A stretch of 64,000 nucleotides of DNA from DATAAP01 sp041690495 (GCA_041690495.1 JAWLHE010000009.1:124001-188000); one strand, 5' to 3'; positions 27,038 to 36,542 are shown, counted from the stretch's first letter. The notes: generated by a model not told the origin, from the sequence alone. Numbers and translations are program-made.

Positions 27038-27492
27038 CAGCCCTTGTCTCCGGCGATATCACGATGAAGCGCGTCCAGCGCGCAGACATAGCCGTACCCG
27101 CCGAGGCCGCAGATCACGCCGCGCGCCGTCTGGCTGATATAGGAATGGTGCCGGAATGCCTCGCGCCTGTAGATGTTCGAGATATGGACCTCGATCACCG
27201 GCAGCTCGCTCAGCAGCAGCGCGTCGAGGAGGGCTATCGACGTGTGCGACAGGGCGCCGCCATTGATGATGATGCCGTCGGCGTTGTCGCGCGCCTCGTG
27301 GATCCATCCGACCAGCTCACCTTCGTGGTTCGACTGGCGGAAATCCACCTCGAGATCGAGCTCGGCGCCGCGCTCGCGGCACGCGGCTTCGATGTCGCCC
27401 AGGGTCTCGCGCCCGTAAATCTCGGGCTGGCGCACGCCGAGCATGTTCAGGTTCGGTCCGTTGAGGATGAGGATTGTCGGCAGGGAGGGCAA
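27037..27492 (-). CDS. aroQ: type II 3-dehydroquinate dehydratase
   Basis: 151 residues, normal for type II enzymes. Third step of the shikimate pathway. Motifs: [21 protein letters not shown] with the catalytic Tyr, [36 protein letters not shown], and [20 protein letters not shown] with the catalytic His. TTG 27492 is the only plausible start by family length; the SD is weak. First gene of the acc operon. Confidence 0.95.
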   Translation of the reverse strand: MPSLPTILILNGPNLNMLGVRQPEIYGRETLGDIEAACRERGAELDLEVDFRQSNHEGELVGWIHEARDNADGIIINGGALSHTSIALLDALLLSELPVIEVHISNIYRREAFRHHSYISQTARGVICGLGGYGYVCALDALHRDIAGDKG

Positions 27493-27970
27493 GGGAGTGG
27501 TCCGTGGCTCGCCGGCGGGAATGGCCGGGCGGCCCTTATAGCATGCGCGTTCCGGCGTGCAACGCCGGCGCTGGGGCCGCCTGATCCCCGCGAGGGGCCC
27601 GGGAAATTGCGGCTCCCGGCCAGATTTCACTTTTCATTCAGGAGAATCGCTTTATATGTCGAAATCGACGCACCCGCACGTGCCTCTGGCTCCCGGGCTC
27701 ATCCGCCCGGGATGGTTTAAGCAACGACGTTAGGCGTCCTTCCCTCGTGCCGACCGAATTGGGTGGATACGGCGCAGGAGGTGGGAATGCTGGGTTGTTC
27801 GGACCATATCGCTTCGAAGCTGGGGTGCTGCGCCGCGCCGCGGTTCCCCATATCCAGCGTCCTTCCCGCCCTTGCCCCGACACCCGAGCGGCAGCACGGC
27901 GTTTGAGTGCCGGTTTTCGCGACCCGCGTTGCGAGCGCCGACGTTTTGGCCGGAAAGGACTCTTGACTAG
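27493..27970. other. leader region between aroQ and the decarboxylase gene
   Basis: 478 bases without a credible gene. The part nearest the decarboxylase is structured (hairpin CCCGGGC-tcatcc-GCCCGGG at 27692-27711) and could be a 5' UTR. Confidence 0.5.
27640..27970 (+). ncRNA. candidate speF-type leader RNA
   Basis: Long non-coding leader before an ornithine/lysine decarboxylase gene of the group that carries the alphaproteobacterial speF RNA motif (a leader element known from this class). A stable hairpin at 27692-27711 and other GC-rich palindromes are visible. The motif itself was not matched base by base, so this rests mainly on gene context. Confidence 0.35.
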
Positions 27971-29101
27971 ATGACGCCGAAAATCGCCCGTTTCCTCGCC
28001 GAGCAGAATCCGCCGACGCCGTGCCTGGTCGTCGATCTCGACGTGATCGCGCACAACTACAAGCGCCTCAGGAAGGCGCTGCCGCTGGCGCAGATTTTCT
28101 ACGCGGTGAAGGCCAATCCGGCGCCCGAAATCCTACGGGTCCTCGAAGGCCTCGGCTCGAATTTCGACACGGCGTCGATCTACGAGATCGAGGATTGTCT
28201 CGGCCTCGGCATCGCGGCCCAGCGCATCTCGTTCGGCAGCACGATCAAGAAGGAAAGCGATATCGCCCGCGCCTTCCGGCACGGCGTCAACCTGTTCGCC
28301 TTCGACAGCCACGCCGAGGTCGAGAAGCTCGCCCGCGCAGCGCCGGGTGCGCGCGTCTTCTGCCGCATCTTCATGACCGGGGAGGGCGCCGACTGGCCGC
28401 TGTCGCGCAAGTTCGGTTGCGACATCGACATGGCGCGCGACCTGCTGATCAAGGCGCGCGATCTCGGTCTCGACCCGCACGGCGTCTCCTTCCATGTCGG
28501 CTCGCAGCAGCGCGACCTGACGCAGTGGGACATCGCGGTCGGCAAGACCAAGATGCTGTTCACGGCGCTGAATGAGCAGGGCATCGAGCTCAAGCTGATC
28601 AATCTCGGCGGCGGGTTCCCGGCGAAGTACCGCTCGCGCATTCCCGCCATGGACGCCTACGGTCAGGCGATCATGGAGGCGATGACGCGTCACTTCGGCA
28701 ACAATCTGCCGCAGATGATCGTCGAGCCTGGGCGCGGCGTCGCCGGCGATGCCGGCGTCATCCAGGCCGAGGTCGTGCTGATCTCGACCAAGGCCTATGA
28801 CGACAACCGGCGCTGGGTCTATCTCGACATCGGCAAGTTCGGCGGCCTGCCCGAGACCATCGGCGAGGCCATCCAGTACCGTCTCAAGACTCCGCATGAC
28901 GGCGGCAAGAAGGGGCCCGTCGTGGTCGCAGGCCCGACCTGCGACGAGGTCGATGTGCTTTACGACAACGCCAACTACCAGCTCCCGCTCGAGCTCAAGG
29001 TCGGCGACAAGGTGCAGATCATGGCGGCGGGCGCCTACACGACGACGTACTCCTCGGTCGGCTTCAACGGCTTCCCGCCGCTCAAGAGCTATTACCTCTA
29101 G
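27971..29101 (+). CDS. type III PLP-dependent ornithine/lysine decarboxylase
   Basis: 376 residues, fold III (alanine-racemase-like) decarboxylase that makes putrescine or cadaverine. PLP Lys in IFYAVKANPAPEIL (about residue 48), substrate-side FDTASIYEIEDCL, HVGSQQRDLTQWD, NLGGGFPAKY, MIVEPGRGVAGDAG, and the second active-site part GPTCDEVDVLYDN with the catalytic Cys, ending GFPPLKSYYL. Odc/Ldc specificity cannot be read safely. Long leader upstream suggests RNA-level control. The SD upstream of ATG 27971 is GGAAAGGA. Confidence 0.93.
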   Translation: MTPKIARFLAEQNPPTPCLVVDLDVIAHNYKRLRKALPLAQIFYAVKANPAPEILRVLEGLGSNFDTASIYEIEDCLGLGIAAQRISFGSTIKKESDIARAFRHGVNLFAFDSHAEVEKLARAAPGARVFCRIFMTGEGADWPLSRKFGCDIDMARDLLIKARDLGLDPHGVSFHVGSQQRDLTQWDIAVGKTKMLFTALNEQGIELKLINLGGGFPAKYRSRIPAMDAYGQAIMEAMTRHFGNNLPQMIVEPGRGVAGDAGVIQAEVVLISTKAYDDNRRWVYLDIGKFGGLPETIGEAIQYRLKTPHDGGKKGPVVVAGPTCDEVDVLYDNANYQLPLELKVGDKVQIMAAGAYTTTYSSVGFNGFPPLKSYYL

Positions 29102-29107
29102 GCCGGT

Positions 29108-29622
29108 TCAGCGCATCGCGAACAGCTCCTGATGGAAGCGCGCGGCCGGCAGGCCGCGCGCCGTCATGGCGTCGCGGATAGCATCGCCGACCCCCTGCGG
29201 GCCGCAGAACCAGATCTCGGCATCCTTTCAATCGGGGATCATCGCTTCGAGCCGATCCAGCGTGAGCAGGCCGTCGCGCGGCGTGGTGGCCGGGCCACGC
29301 CGTCTTCAGCCGGACAGTCACATCCAGAACGGCGTTGCCGTGATGGTGGGTCAGGGACTCGATCGCTCCGGCCGCGCGGCGCGAGTATCCGATGCGATGG
29401 AACAGGGAAGCGACTGCGGCGGTGGAGGCTTCGGCCATGAGCAGGCCCGCGGCCGCGACGTCGTGCAGACCGCCGAACGGATCAAAGCCGGCCGGAGGTT
29501 CTGCGGGAGCGGGCGGGCCAAAAGCCGGACGTAAATGCGCCTGCCGGTAGGCTTAGCCACCATAGGCCAGCGAGGACGAGGGCGATTGCGGCGAACGTGG
29601 CCTGGAGGCGGGCGGTCCTCAT
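29108..29622 (-). pseudogene. decayed ferric-reductase-like gene
   Basis: Three fragments of one family read in order on minus: an N-terminal membrane start (MRTARLQATFAAIALVLAGL, WWLSLP) ending in a stop; a middle part (GLHDVAAAGLLMAEASTAAV... NAVLDVTVRLKTAWPGH); and a C-terminal NAD-binding end (PRDGLLTLDRLEAMIPD-stop-KDAEIWFCGPQGVGDAIRDAM ... FHQELFAMR). The parts lie in different frames with large internal deletions and one nonsense codon (TGG to TGA presumed). Intact relatives are several hundred residues long. Confidence 0.8.
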
Positions 29623-29750
29623 CGTTCATCTCAACGCTTTCAGGATCGTTATGGCCGTGCAGGCCACGGTTTTTGCCAGGACGAAGCGGCACTTGCCGGC
29701 ATCCGCCATGGGGCGCAGACTAAATGTTGTAGCGTCCGGCGAGCCGCACC

Positions 29751-30641
29751 ATGTCAGAATTGTTAAGAAAGTTGAGGTTAGACTCGCCTGCCGAAGAGCT
29801 GGATCGAACGCTGCCAATGTCTCCCGACGACGCCTCGCGCGCTCCGAACGCCGCACAGCTGAACGCTCCTGCCTACCGGCCCGCTGCGCTGGACATGGAC
29901 TTCATGCTCGGCGACAGCACCCGCGGCGTGCGGTTTCTGCTCGAATATGCCAAGGCCGAGGAACACCTGCGGCAATGGGGCGTGCGCTCCACCATCGTGG
30001 TCTTTGGGAGCGCCCGCATTCGCTGCGGTCCAGACGGCTCGGACTCGCACCGCCCGGTGCCGAACGGCCGCCGGACCCGGTGGTATGAGGAGGCGAGGCG
30101 CTTCGGCCGGATCGCGTCGGAGCGCGGCGGCGCGTTGAACTCGCATGACGGGATCCGCGACAACGTCATCGCGACGGGCGGCGGCGGCGGCATCATGGAG
30201 GCAGCGAACCGCGGCGCCCGCGAGGCAGGGGCGCCGACGATCGGTTTCAACATCACGCTCCCGCACGAACAGGAACCCAACCCCTACACCACGCCCGACC
30301 TCACTTTCCGGTTCCACTATTTCGCCATGCGCAAGATGCACCTGGCGATGCGTGCCAACGCGCTGGTGATCTTTCCGGGCGGCTTCGGCACGCTCGACGA
30401 GCTGTTCGAGCTGCTGACCCTGCGCCAGACCGGCAAGATGGCCGATCTGCCGATCGTCCTTTTCGACCGATCCTACTGGACGCGCATCGTCAACTTCGAT
30501 GCGCTGCTCGAGGAGGGAATGATCGCGGCGGACGATCTCAAGCTGTTCGATTTCGCCGACGACGCCGAGGCGGCGTGGCACACGCTCGTGCGCCGCGGCC
30601 TGAAGGCGCACACGCCGCCGCCGGACCAGCCCACCGAGTAG
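29751..30641 (+). CDS. TIGR00730/LOG-family Rossmann-fold protein
   Basis: 296 residues. Lysine-decarboxylase-like LOG family; many members are cytokinin-type nucleoside 5'-monophosphate phosphoribohydrolases. Signatures are GGGGGIMEAANRGAREAG and PGGFGTLDELFELLTLRQ, with VVFGSARI as the first Rossmann strand. This is the longer bacterial subtype with an N-terminal extension of ~75 residues (RGVRFLLEYAKAEEHL). The start at ATG 29751 lacks a strong SD. Cytosolic, single gene. Confidence 0.9.
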   Translation: MSELLRKLRLDSPAEELDRTLPMSPDDASRAPNAAQLNAPAYRPAALDMDFMLGDSTRGVRFLLEYAKAEEHLRQWGVRSTIVVFGSARIRCGPDGSDSHRPVPNGRRTRWYEEARRFGRIASERGGALNSHDGIRDNVIATGGGGGIMEAANRGAREAGAPTIGFNITLPHEQEPNPYTTPDLTFRFHYFAMRKMHLAMRANALVIFPGGFGTLDELFELLTLRQTGKMADLPIVLFDRSYWTRIVNFDALLEEGMIAADDLKLFDFADDAEAAWHTLVRRGLKAHTPPPDQPTE

Positions 30642-31026
30642 GGCTGGCCCGTCCCCGCAGGCCGATCCGCATGCAGCTTCGGCCGATGTGTCATGACATT
30701 GCGGGGCTTGCCCGCCAGCGCCGTCCGCCCTATGCAGGATGCGGCCGTCCGGATTGTCCGGCGGTCACGTTCTCAGGGCGGGGTGGAAGTCCCCACCGGC
30801 GGTAAGTGCGTCAGCACGAGCCCGCGAGCGCCCGCCGACGCATGTCGGCGGGGTCAGCAGATTCGGTGCGAAGCCGAAGCCGACGGTCACAGTCCGGATG
30901 AAAGAGAGCGGTGCCGATCGGGTCGCGGAGTCCCGCAAGGCCGGACGCATTGGTCCGGCGGCGTACGGGTTCCGTGACCGCTCGCCCGTGCGCCCTGGTT
31001 CTGGCAAGGCAAGGAAGGACGCCACC
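30642..31026. other. leader region of ribH2
   Basis: Contains the FMN riboswitch aptamer (30769-30910) and about 116 bases of expression platform up to the ribH2 start, with GC-rich inverted repeats. No gene. Confidence 0.6.
30769..30910 (+). ncRNA. FMN riboswitch (RFN element)
   Basis: Textbook RFN conserved blocks in order: TCAGGGCGGGGTGGAAGTCC, CCACCGGCGGTAAG, AGCCCGCGAGCG, GGTCAGCAGATTCGGTGCGA, AGCCGACGGTCACAGTCCGG and ATGAAAGAGA. FMN binding reduces expression downstream, here a lumazine synthase gene 116 bases on. Confidence 0.97.
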
Positions 31027-31539
31027 ATGAATCAGAGCCCCGTAGATTCCATGCAATCCAACGCCCGTCCGGCAGGCGATTGCCGGGAGGGCGGACGAAT
31101 AGCTTTCGTCCAGGCCTGCTGGCATCGCGACATCGTCGATCAGGCCTGGCACGCTTTTCTGGAGGAAATGGAAAAGGCCGGCCCCCGCCAGACGCCGATC
31201 GAGCGTTTCGAGGTGCCCGGCGCATTCGAAATTCCGCTGCACGCGAAGCTGCTGGCGAAGACGCGGCGGTACGAGGCGATCGTCGCGGCGGGCTTCGTCG
31301 TCGACGGCGGCATCTACCGCCACGAATTCGTGGCCGACGCCGTGATCGCCGGTCTCATGCAGGTCCAGCTCGGGACCGAGGTGCCGGTGCTGTCCTGCGT
31401 GCTGACGCCTCAGCGCTTCCACGAGCATGCGGCGCATCAGGACTTCTTCCGCGATCACTTCCGGGTCAAAGGCCGGGAGGTTGCGCTTGCCTGCATCGCC
31501 ACGATGCGGAATGTCGGCGCTTTGCGGAGAGCGGCGTAG
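31027..31539 (+). CDS. ribH2: 6,7-dimethyl-8-ribityllumazine synthase, RibH2 type
   Basis: 170 residues. Penultimate enzyme of riboflavin synthesis. N-terminal extension of ~22 residues, then RIAFVQACWHRDIVDQAWHAFLEEM, FEVPGAFEIPLHAKLLAKT, GFVVDGGIYRHEFVADAVI and VPVLSCVLTPQRFHEH. Divergent positions (Trp-His in the first motif; FHEH for the usual terminal motif) are those of the RibH2 isoform known in Brucella and Mesorhizobium. GGAAGGA before ATG 31027. Controlled by the FMN riboswitch; no other rib gene follows, so RibH1 must lie elsewhere. Confidence 0.93.
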   Translation: MNQSPVDSMQSNARPAGDCREGGRIAFVQACWHRDIVDQAWHAFLEEMEKAGPRQTPIERFEVPGAFEIPLHAKLLAKTRRYEAIVAAGFVVDGGIYRHEFVADAVIAGLMQVQLGTEVPVLSCVLTPQRFHEHAAHQDFFRDHFRVKGREVALACIATMRNVGALRRAA

Positions 31540-31675
31540 ACCGCCGGCGGCCGCGCCGCAGGGCGGTGGCTGACCCCTCTGGCGCGGCAGCGCTTGTAGT
31601 GTTGCGCCGCGCGCAACCCTTTCAGGCGTACTTGCCGGGCGGGAAGAGCGCGCGGCTCGGATAGACTGCGCGCCG

Positions 31676-32587
31676 ATGTCCGAAAAGCCCCAGCTTCTGC
31701 CTTCGCTGGCCGCGGTTCTCTCCTGCACGCTCGGCGGTTCAGCCATCGTCGCGACGCGCTTCGCCGTAGCCGAGGCCGATCCGCTCGCGATCGCCGTGCT
31801 GCGCTATACCGGGGCGGCGATCGTGATGGTCCTGATCGCCGCCCTGGCGCGGCGGCGGCCGCGACCGCCGCGGAAGGGGATATGGCAGGTCCTCGGCCTC
31901 GGCGTCCTGCAGTTCGCCATCTTCGGCTGGATGTTCACTGCCTCGCTGCAATATGTGCCGGCGGCGCGCGCCGCCCTCGTGCTGGCGACCATGCCGGTGC
32001 TGACGCTCGCCCTCTCGGTCGTGATGGGGCGCGAGCGGATGACGGGCGCGAAGCTGATGGGCGCCATGTTCGCCTGCGGCGGCGTCGCGCTGGCGCTCGG
32101 CGACCGCGCCCTGGCGACCGGGCCCGACGTGTGGAAAGGCGACCTGCTGATGTTCGGAGCCGCCCTGATTGCCTCGATCTACAATGTCGCGACGGGCCTC
32201 GTTGCCCGGAGCTTCCCGGCGATTCCGATGACGGCGGTGCAGCTGCCGATCGGCGCCGCGGCACTGTTCGTCGCGCTCGTCGTCACCGGCGATGCTTCGC
32301 AGATTGTCGATCTCAGCCCGGGTGCCTGGATCGCGGCCGTGTATCTGGCGACGATCGGGGGTGCCGTGTCGTTCTACGCCTGGATCTGGGCGCTCGAGCG
32401 CATCACGCCTTCGCGCGTCGCGGTGACCGTGACGCTCAACCCGATCTCCGCCGCCATTCTCGGTGCGATCGTCCTCGACGAACCGCTGACGACGCGCCTG
32501 CTGCTCGGCCTCGCCGGAGTCGTCATCGGCATCGTCCTGTCGAACTGGCCGGTGCGCATGCGGGCGCCCGTCAAGGCCGCCAGCTAG
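31676..32587 (+). CDS. EamA (DMT superfamily) transporter
   Basis: 303 residues, about ten transmembrane helices in two EamA repeats. First repeat begins LAAVLSCTLGGSAIVATRFAVAEADPLAIAVLRYTGAAIVM; second ends SRVAVTVTLNPISAAILGAIVLDEPLTTRLLLGLAGVVIGIVL, the family signature. Exports metabolites such as amino acids; the substrate is unknown. Single gene with weak SD. It meets the convergent PEP-mutase-like gene one base apart. Confidence 0.92.
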   Translation: MSEKPQLLPSLAAVLSCTLGGSAIVATRFAVAEADPLAIAVLRYTGAAIVMVLIAALARRRPRPPRKGIWQVLGLGVLQFAIFGWMFTASLQYVPAARAALVLATMPVLTLALSVVMGRERMTGAKLMGAMFACGGVALALGDRALATGPDVWKGDLLMFGAALIASIYNVATGLVARSFPAIPMTAVQLPIGAAALFVALVVTGDASQIVDLSPGAWIAAVYLATIGGAVSFYAWIWALERITPSRVAVTVTLNPISAAILGAIVLDEPLTTRLLLGLAGVVIGIVLSNWPVRMRAPVKAAS

Positions 32588-32588
32588 C

Positions 32589-33425
32589 TCAGCGCGGCTT
32601 TGCCATCATCGCATTGACGTCGGCGAACGCCACGGCATCGTTGGCGAAGGTGAACGTGCCGCGCTCCCTGATCTCGCGCGCCGCGCGGATGAATCCGCCG
32701 AGCGCCGCGCGGCATAGCGCCGAACCGACGCTGATGCGCCGGACGCCGGCCGCAGCGAGCTCCTCCACCGAGAACGACTTGCCTTTGAGCCCCATCACGA
32801 CGTTCACGGGCTTCGACACCGACGCGCAGACAGTGCGGATCATGTCGATGTCTGCGAGGCCCGGCGCATAGAGGACGTCGGCACCGGCCCTCTCGTAAGC
32901 CTGCAAGCGTCGGATCGTGTCGTCGAGGTCGCGCCGCCCGAACAGGAAGTTCTCCGCCCGCGCGGTCAGGGTGAACGGGAAGCGCAGAGAACGCGCCGCC
33001 TCGACGCCGGCCGCGACCCGTTCGACGGCCTGCGACAGCTCGTAGATCGGCTGCTGCGGATCGTAGGTCGCATCCTCGATCGAGCCGCCCACCAGCCCGG
33101 CCCCGGCGGCGAGCCGGATCGTTTCGCCGACCGCCTCCGGCGTGTCGCCGAAACCGCTCTCGAGATCGGCGGAGACAGGCAGGTCCGTCGCCTCGACGAT
33201 CGACCGGGCATTCGCGAGGGTGTCGTCGCGCGTGACCGCCGCCGTGCCGTCGGTCCGGGCGAGCGTGAAGGCGAGGCCGGCGCTGGTCGTCGCCAGCGCC
33301 TCGAATCCCATCGACGTCAGGATGCGGGCGCTGCCGGCATCCCAGGGGTTCGGAATGACGAAGGCGCCCGGCCGCGCGTGCAGCGTGCGGAACGTCTCGG
33401 CCTTCTGATCTTGGCTGACGGTCAT
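32589..33425 (-). CDS. isocitrate lyase/PEP mutase family protein
   Basis: 278 residues, TIM-barrel of the ICL/PEPM superfamily. FVIPNPWDAGSARILTSMGFEALATTSAGLA, then LPVSADLESGFGDTP (metal-binding acids), GGSIEDATYD, TARAENFLFGRRDLDDTI and GLADIDMIRTV. The loop with the isocitrate-lyase KKCGH motif is absent, so it is not isocitrate lyase; carboxyphosphonoenolpyruvate-mutase-like or oxaloacetate-hydrolase-like activity is possible. Follows the MarR gene by 34 bases on the same strand, so the two may be co-transcribed. Confidence 0.9.
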   Translation of the reverse strand: MTVSQDQKAETFRTLHARPGAFVIPNPWDAGSARILTSMGFEALATTSAGLAFTLARTDGTAAVTRDDTLANARSIVEATDLPVSADLESGFGDTPEAVGETIRLAAGAGLVGGSIEDATYDPQQPIYELSQAVERVAAGVEAARSLRFPFTLTARAENFLFGRRDLDDTIRRLQAYERAGADVLYAPGLADIDMIRTVCASVSKPVNVVMGLKGKSFSVEELAAAGVRRISVGSALCRAALGGFIRAAREIRERGTFTFANDAVAFADVNAMMAKPR

Positions 33426-33459
33426 GCCCTTCCCCTTGCGAAGCGAAGAATGCGCCAGT

Positions 33460-33984
33460 CTAGCCGATCTCGCCGCGATCGAGCGCGATCGAACGGTCCA
33501 TCAGCTTGGAGACAAGCCGGTCGAGGGTTTCGTGCTCCTCCGGCGTCAGCTTCGCGAGCAGCGCCGCCTCGATCTGCCGCGCGATCGGAATGATGGCTTC
33601 ATGCATCTGCCGTCCGGCGCGGGACAGCTTGAGCGCCGAGCGGCGGCGGTCGCCGCTGTCCGTCGCCCGGTCGATCAGCCCGCTCTTCGTCAGCCGGGCG
33701 ACGGCGCGGCTGACGCGCACCTTGTCCATTGCGGTGCGTTCGGCCACTTCATTCGCCGACAGCGGTGCGAAGCGTCCGAGCACCGCCATCACCCGCCATT
33801 CCGGAATGGTGAGCCCGAAGCGGCTGCCATAGCGGCGCGCGAAGGCACGGCTCATCGTGTTGGTCAGCACGGAGAGCCGGTAGGGCAGGAAGCGCTCGAG
33901 CGCGAAGAGGGCGCTCAACTCCGTTGCGGTATCGTCCGGGCGCTGCGGGAGGACCCCGGCCGAAACGGGTTGCATTGGTTTCAT
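33460..33984 (-). CDS. MarR family regulator of the homogentisate genes
   Basis: 174 residues. Winged helix: RFGLTIPEWRVMAVLGRFAPLSANEVAERTAMDKVRVSRAVARLTKSGLIDRATDSGDRRRSALKLSRAG. Divergent from hppD across a 97-base gap; the start codon region carries a GTTTCA/TGAAAC palindrome, which suggests autoregulation and control of the tyrosine-degradation operon, like HpdR/HmgR-type regulators. The effector (4-hydroxyphenylpyruvate or homogentisate) is inferred from context only. Confidence 0.9.
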   Translation of the reverse strand: MKPMQPVSAGVLPQRPDDTATELSALFALERFLPYRLSVLTNTMSRAFARRYGSRFGLTIPEWRVMAVLGRFAPLSANEVAERTAMDKVRVSRAVARLTKSGLIDRATDSGDRRRSALKLSRAGRQMHEAIIPIARQIEAALLAKLTPEEHETLDRLVSKLMDRSIALDRGEIG

Positions 33985-33991
33985 CTGAAAC
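33978..33991. promoter_or_regulatory. putative MarR operator
   Basis: GTTTCATCTGAAAC, perfect 6-bp inverted repeat with a 2-bp centre, overlaps the MarR start codon and borders an AT-rich ACTATTATAGG that could be the hppD promoter. Binding is inferred. Confidence 0.5.
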
Positions 33992-34081
33992 TATTATAGG
34001 ACCAGCCCGCTTATTGGCAATGCGCCCGTCCTGACGCTGTCGAACAGGGCCGCGAGCCCTCGGGCGCCGAGGGAGAGTCGA

Positions 34082-35239
34082 ATGCCCGCCACTATCCGCC
34101 GTCGCACCGGCGCCGCATCGGTCGAGCGCAAGCCCGCTGTCCGCCGCCTCCGGCTTGCCGCCAGCAGCGAGCCCTCCGGAATCACCAGACACAATCCGAT
34201 GGGCACCGACGGCTTCGAGTTCGTCGAGTACACGGCGCCCGATACGCGCGCGCTCGCGCGGCTGTTCGAGACCATGGGGTTCGCCGCCGTCGCGCGGCAC
34301 CGCTCCAAGGACGTGACTCTCTATCGTCAGGGCGAAATCAACTTCGTGGTCAATCACGAGCCGGACAGCTTCGCGCAGGCCTTCGCGCGCGTGCACGGGC
34401 CGTCGGCCTGCGCCATGGCGTTCCGCGTCGCCGACGCGGCCTATGCGTTCAGGCGCGCGACCGAGCTGGGCGCCAAGCCGGTCCGCGGCAAGGTCGGACC
34501 GATGGAGCTCAACATCCCCGCAATCGAGGGGATCGGCGGCAGCGTCATCTATCTCGTCGACCGCTACGGCGATGCGGGCAGCATCTACGACGTCGACTTC
34601 AAACCGTTGCCGGGAGTCGATCAGAAACCCAGGGGCGTCGGCCTCACCTATATCGACCATCTGACCCACAACGTGCATCGCGGACGCATGACGCAATGGT
34701 CGCGGTTCTACGAGAAGCTCTTCAATTTCCGCGAGATGCGTTATTTCGACATCGAAGGCAGGCTGACCGGCCTCAAGTCGAAGGCGATGACCAGCCCGTG
34801 CGGCAAGATCCGCATCCCGATCAACGAGTCGACCGACGGGAAGTCGCAGATCGAGGAGTTCCTCGACGCTTATCGCGGCGAAGGCATCCAGCATATCGCG
34901 CTGGGTACGGGCGACATCTACAAGACCGTGGAGGCGCTGCGCAGCCGCAAGGTCAAGTTCCTCGACACGCCAGACACGTATTACGAGCTGGTCAACAAGC
35001 GCCTGCCGGGCCACGGCGAGAGCGTCGCGCGGCTGAAGAAGAACCGCATACTCATCGACGGCGCGCCGACGAAGAACGGCGGCCTGCTGCTGCAGATCTT
35101 CACCAAGACGGTGATCGGGCCGATCTTCTTCGAGATCATCCAGCGCAAAGGGGATGAAGGCTTCGGCGAGGGCAATTTCCGCGCCCTGTTCGAGTCGATC
35201 GAGCTCGACCAGATTCGCAGGGGAGTTTTGCAGGCATGA
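34082..35239 (+). CDS. hppD: 4-hydroxyphenylpyruvate dioxygenase
   Basis: 385 residues. Converts 4-hydroxyphenylpyruvate to homogentisate with O2 and Fe(II). The iron ligands are visible: His in YIDHLTHNV, His in IQHIAL and Glu in [10 protein letters not shown]; also [16 protein letters not shown] and the C-terminal [28 protein letters not shown] lies upstream of ATG 34082, giving a ~39-residue extension before the conserved NPMGTDGF; an inner start at 34199 has no SD. First gene of the pathway operon; its stop overlaps hmgA by 4 bases. Confidence 0.97.
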   Translation: MPATIRRRTGAASVERKPAVRRLRLAASSEPSGITRHNPMGTDGFEFVEYTAPDTRALARLFETMGFAAVARHRSKDVTLYRQGEINFVVNHEPDSFAQAFARVHGPSACAMAFRVADAAYAFRRATELGAKPVRGKVGPMELNIPAIEGIGGSVIYLVDRYGDAGSIYDVDFKPLPGVDQKPRGVGLTYIDHLTHNVHRGRMTQWSRFYEKLFNFREMRYFDIEGRLTGLKSKAMTSPCGKIRIPINESTDGKSQIEEFLDAYRGEGIQHIALGTGDIYKTVEALRSRKVKFLDTPDTYYELVNKRLPGHGESVARLKKNRILIDGAPTKNGGLLLQIFTKTVIGPIFFEIIQRKGDEGFGEGNFRALFESIELDQIRRGVLQA

Positions 35240-36378
35240 AGAATTGGATCTCTTTTCCGCGCCGGGAAGGCACGGCGCCGCGCCAGGCGCATACCGGAAT
35301 TCCCGACGGCGCCTACGAGCGCGAGCTGGGCAAGGAAGGGTTCTTCGGCCCGGCGACGCAGATGTACCACGCCCATCCGCCGACAGGATGGGTCAAGTGG
35401 GAAGGCGACCTGCGGCCGCGCGCGTTCGACCTGACCAGGATCAATACGACGTCGTCCTCGCCATGGGACGCGCCGATGATCATGTCCAACGCCGCGATGA
35501 AGTTCCGCTGGTGGCGCATGGAAGGGCGCATGGACCACCTTGCGCGCAACGGCGACGGCGACGAGCTGATCTTCGTTCACGAAGGCGCGGGCGGGCTGTT
35601 CTGCGATTACGGTCACCTGACGTTCCGCGATGGCGACTATATCGTTCTGCCGCGCGGGACGATGTGGCGCATCGAGGCGAGCGAGCCGGTGACAGCGCTG
35701 CTGATCGAGGCGACCAACGACAGCTACCGTCTGCCCGAGAAGGGCATCATCGGCAAGCATGCGATCTTCGACCAAGGCATGCTCGACGTGCCGGCCATGG
35801 ACGAGGCCTTCGAGGCGCAAAAGAGCGAGACCGAGACGCGCGTGGTGATCAAGCGTGGCGGCAAGCTGTCGACGATGACCTACCCGTTCAACCCGCTCGA
35901 CGCGATCGGCTGGCAGGGCGATCTCTGCCCGGTGCGGATCAACTGGCGCGATATTCGTCCGCTGATGAGCCATCGCGTGCACCTGCCGCCCTCGGCGCAT
36001 ACCACTTTCGTCGCCGGGCGATTCATCGTATGCACGTTCGCGCCGCGGCCGGCCGAGAGCGATCCCGACGCACTGAAGCTGCCGTTCTTCCACAACAACG
36101 ACGATTACGACGAGGTGATCTTCTATCACCGCGGAAAATTCATGTCGCGCGACAACATCCACGCCGGCATGGTGACCCTGCATCCCTGCGGATTCACGCA
36201 TGGTCCGCATCCCAAGGCTTTCGCGCTGGCGCAGCAGTCCAAGGGCGGCAATATCCTCGACGAGGTCGCCGTGATGATCGATGCGCGCGACGCGATCGAC
36301 GTCGCGCGGCTTCCGGAGGGCGTCGAGTGGAGCGGCTATGTCGACAGCTGGAAAGCGAAGCCGCAGGCGGCGGAGTAG
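35236..36378 (+). CDS. hmgA: homogentisate 1,2-dioxygenase
   Basis: 380 residues, the shorter bacterial form. Opens the ring of homogentisate to maleylacetoacetate. Double-cupin protein: [34 protein letters not shown], and the late iron site [18 protein letters not shown] ... [18 protein letters not shown], with His and Glu ligands. ATGA overlap with hppD shows translational coupling. Confidence 0.95.
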   Translation: MKNWISFPRREGTAPRQAHTGIPDGAYERELGKEGFFGPATQMYHAHPPTGWVKWEGDLRPRAFDLTRINTTSSSPWDAPMIMSNAAMKFRWWRMEGRMDHLARNGDGDELIFVHEGAGGLFCDYGHLTFRDGDYIVLPRGTMWRIEASEPVTALLIEATNDSYRLPEKGIIGKHAIFDQGMLDVPAMDEAFEAQKSETETRVVIKRGGKLSTMTYPFNPLDAIGWQGDLCPVRINWRDIRPLMSHRVHLPPSAHTTFVAGRFIVCTFAPRPAESDPDALKLPFFHNNDDYDEVIFYHRGKFMSRDNIHAGMVTLHPCGFTHGPHPKAFALAQQSKGGNILDEVAVMIDARDAIDVARLPEGVEWSGYVDSWKAKPQAAE

Positions 36379-36542
36379 GCGGCGGCTAGCGCAGCGGAAG
36401 CTTATGATGAAAAGCACAGGTTGCGCATTCGGCACGGTACCCCCGTCCTTTTGGAATGGGTCGGTCCGCTTGCCGGGTTCCAGGATGCCGCCCATATCGG
36501 GGGCATTCCTGCGGGGGGACCGCAGCAAGGAGCCCAAGCCCG

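Noticed and set aside
27692..27711. Intrinsic terminator ahead of the decarboxylase
   Set aside because: Stable hairpin but followed by ATGGTTTAAG, not a U-run; kept only as part of the leader.
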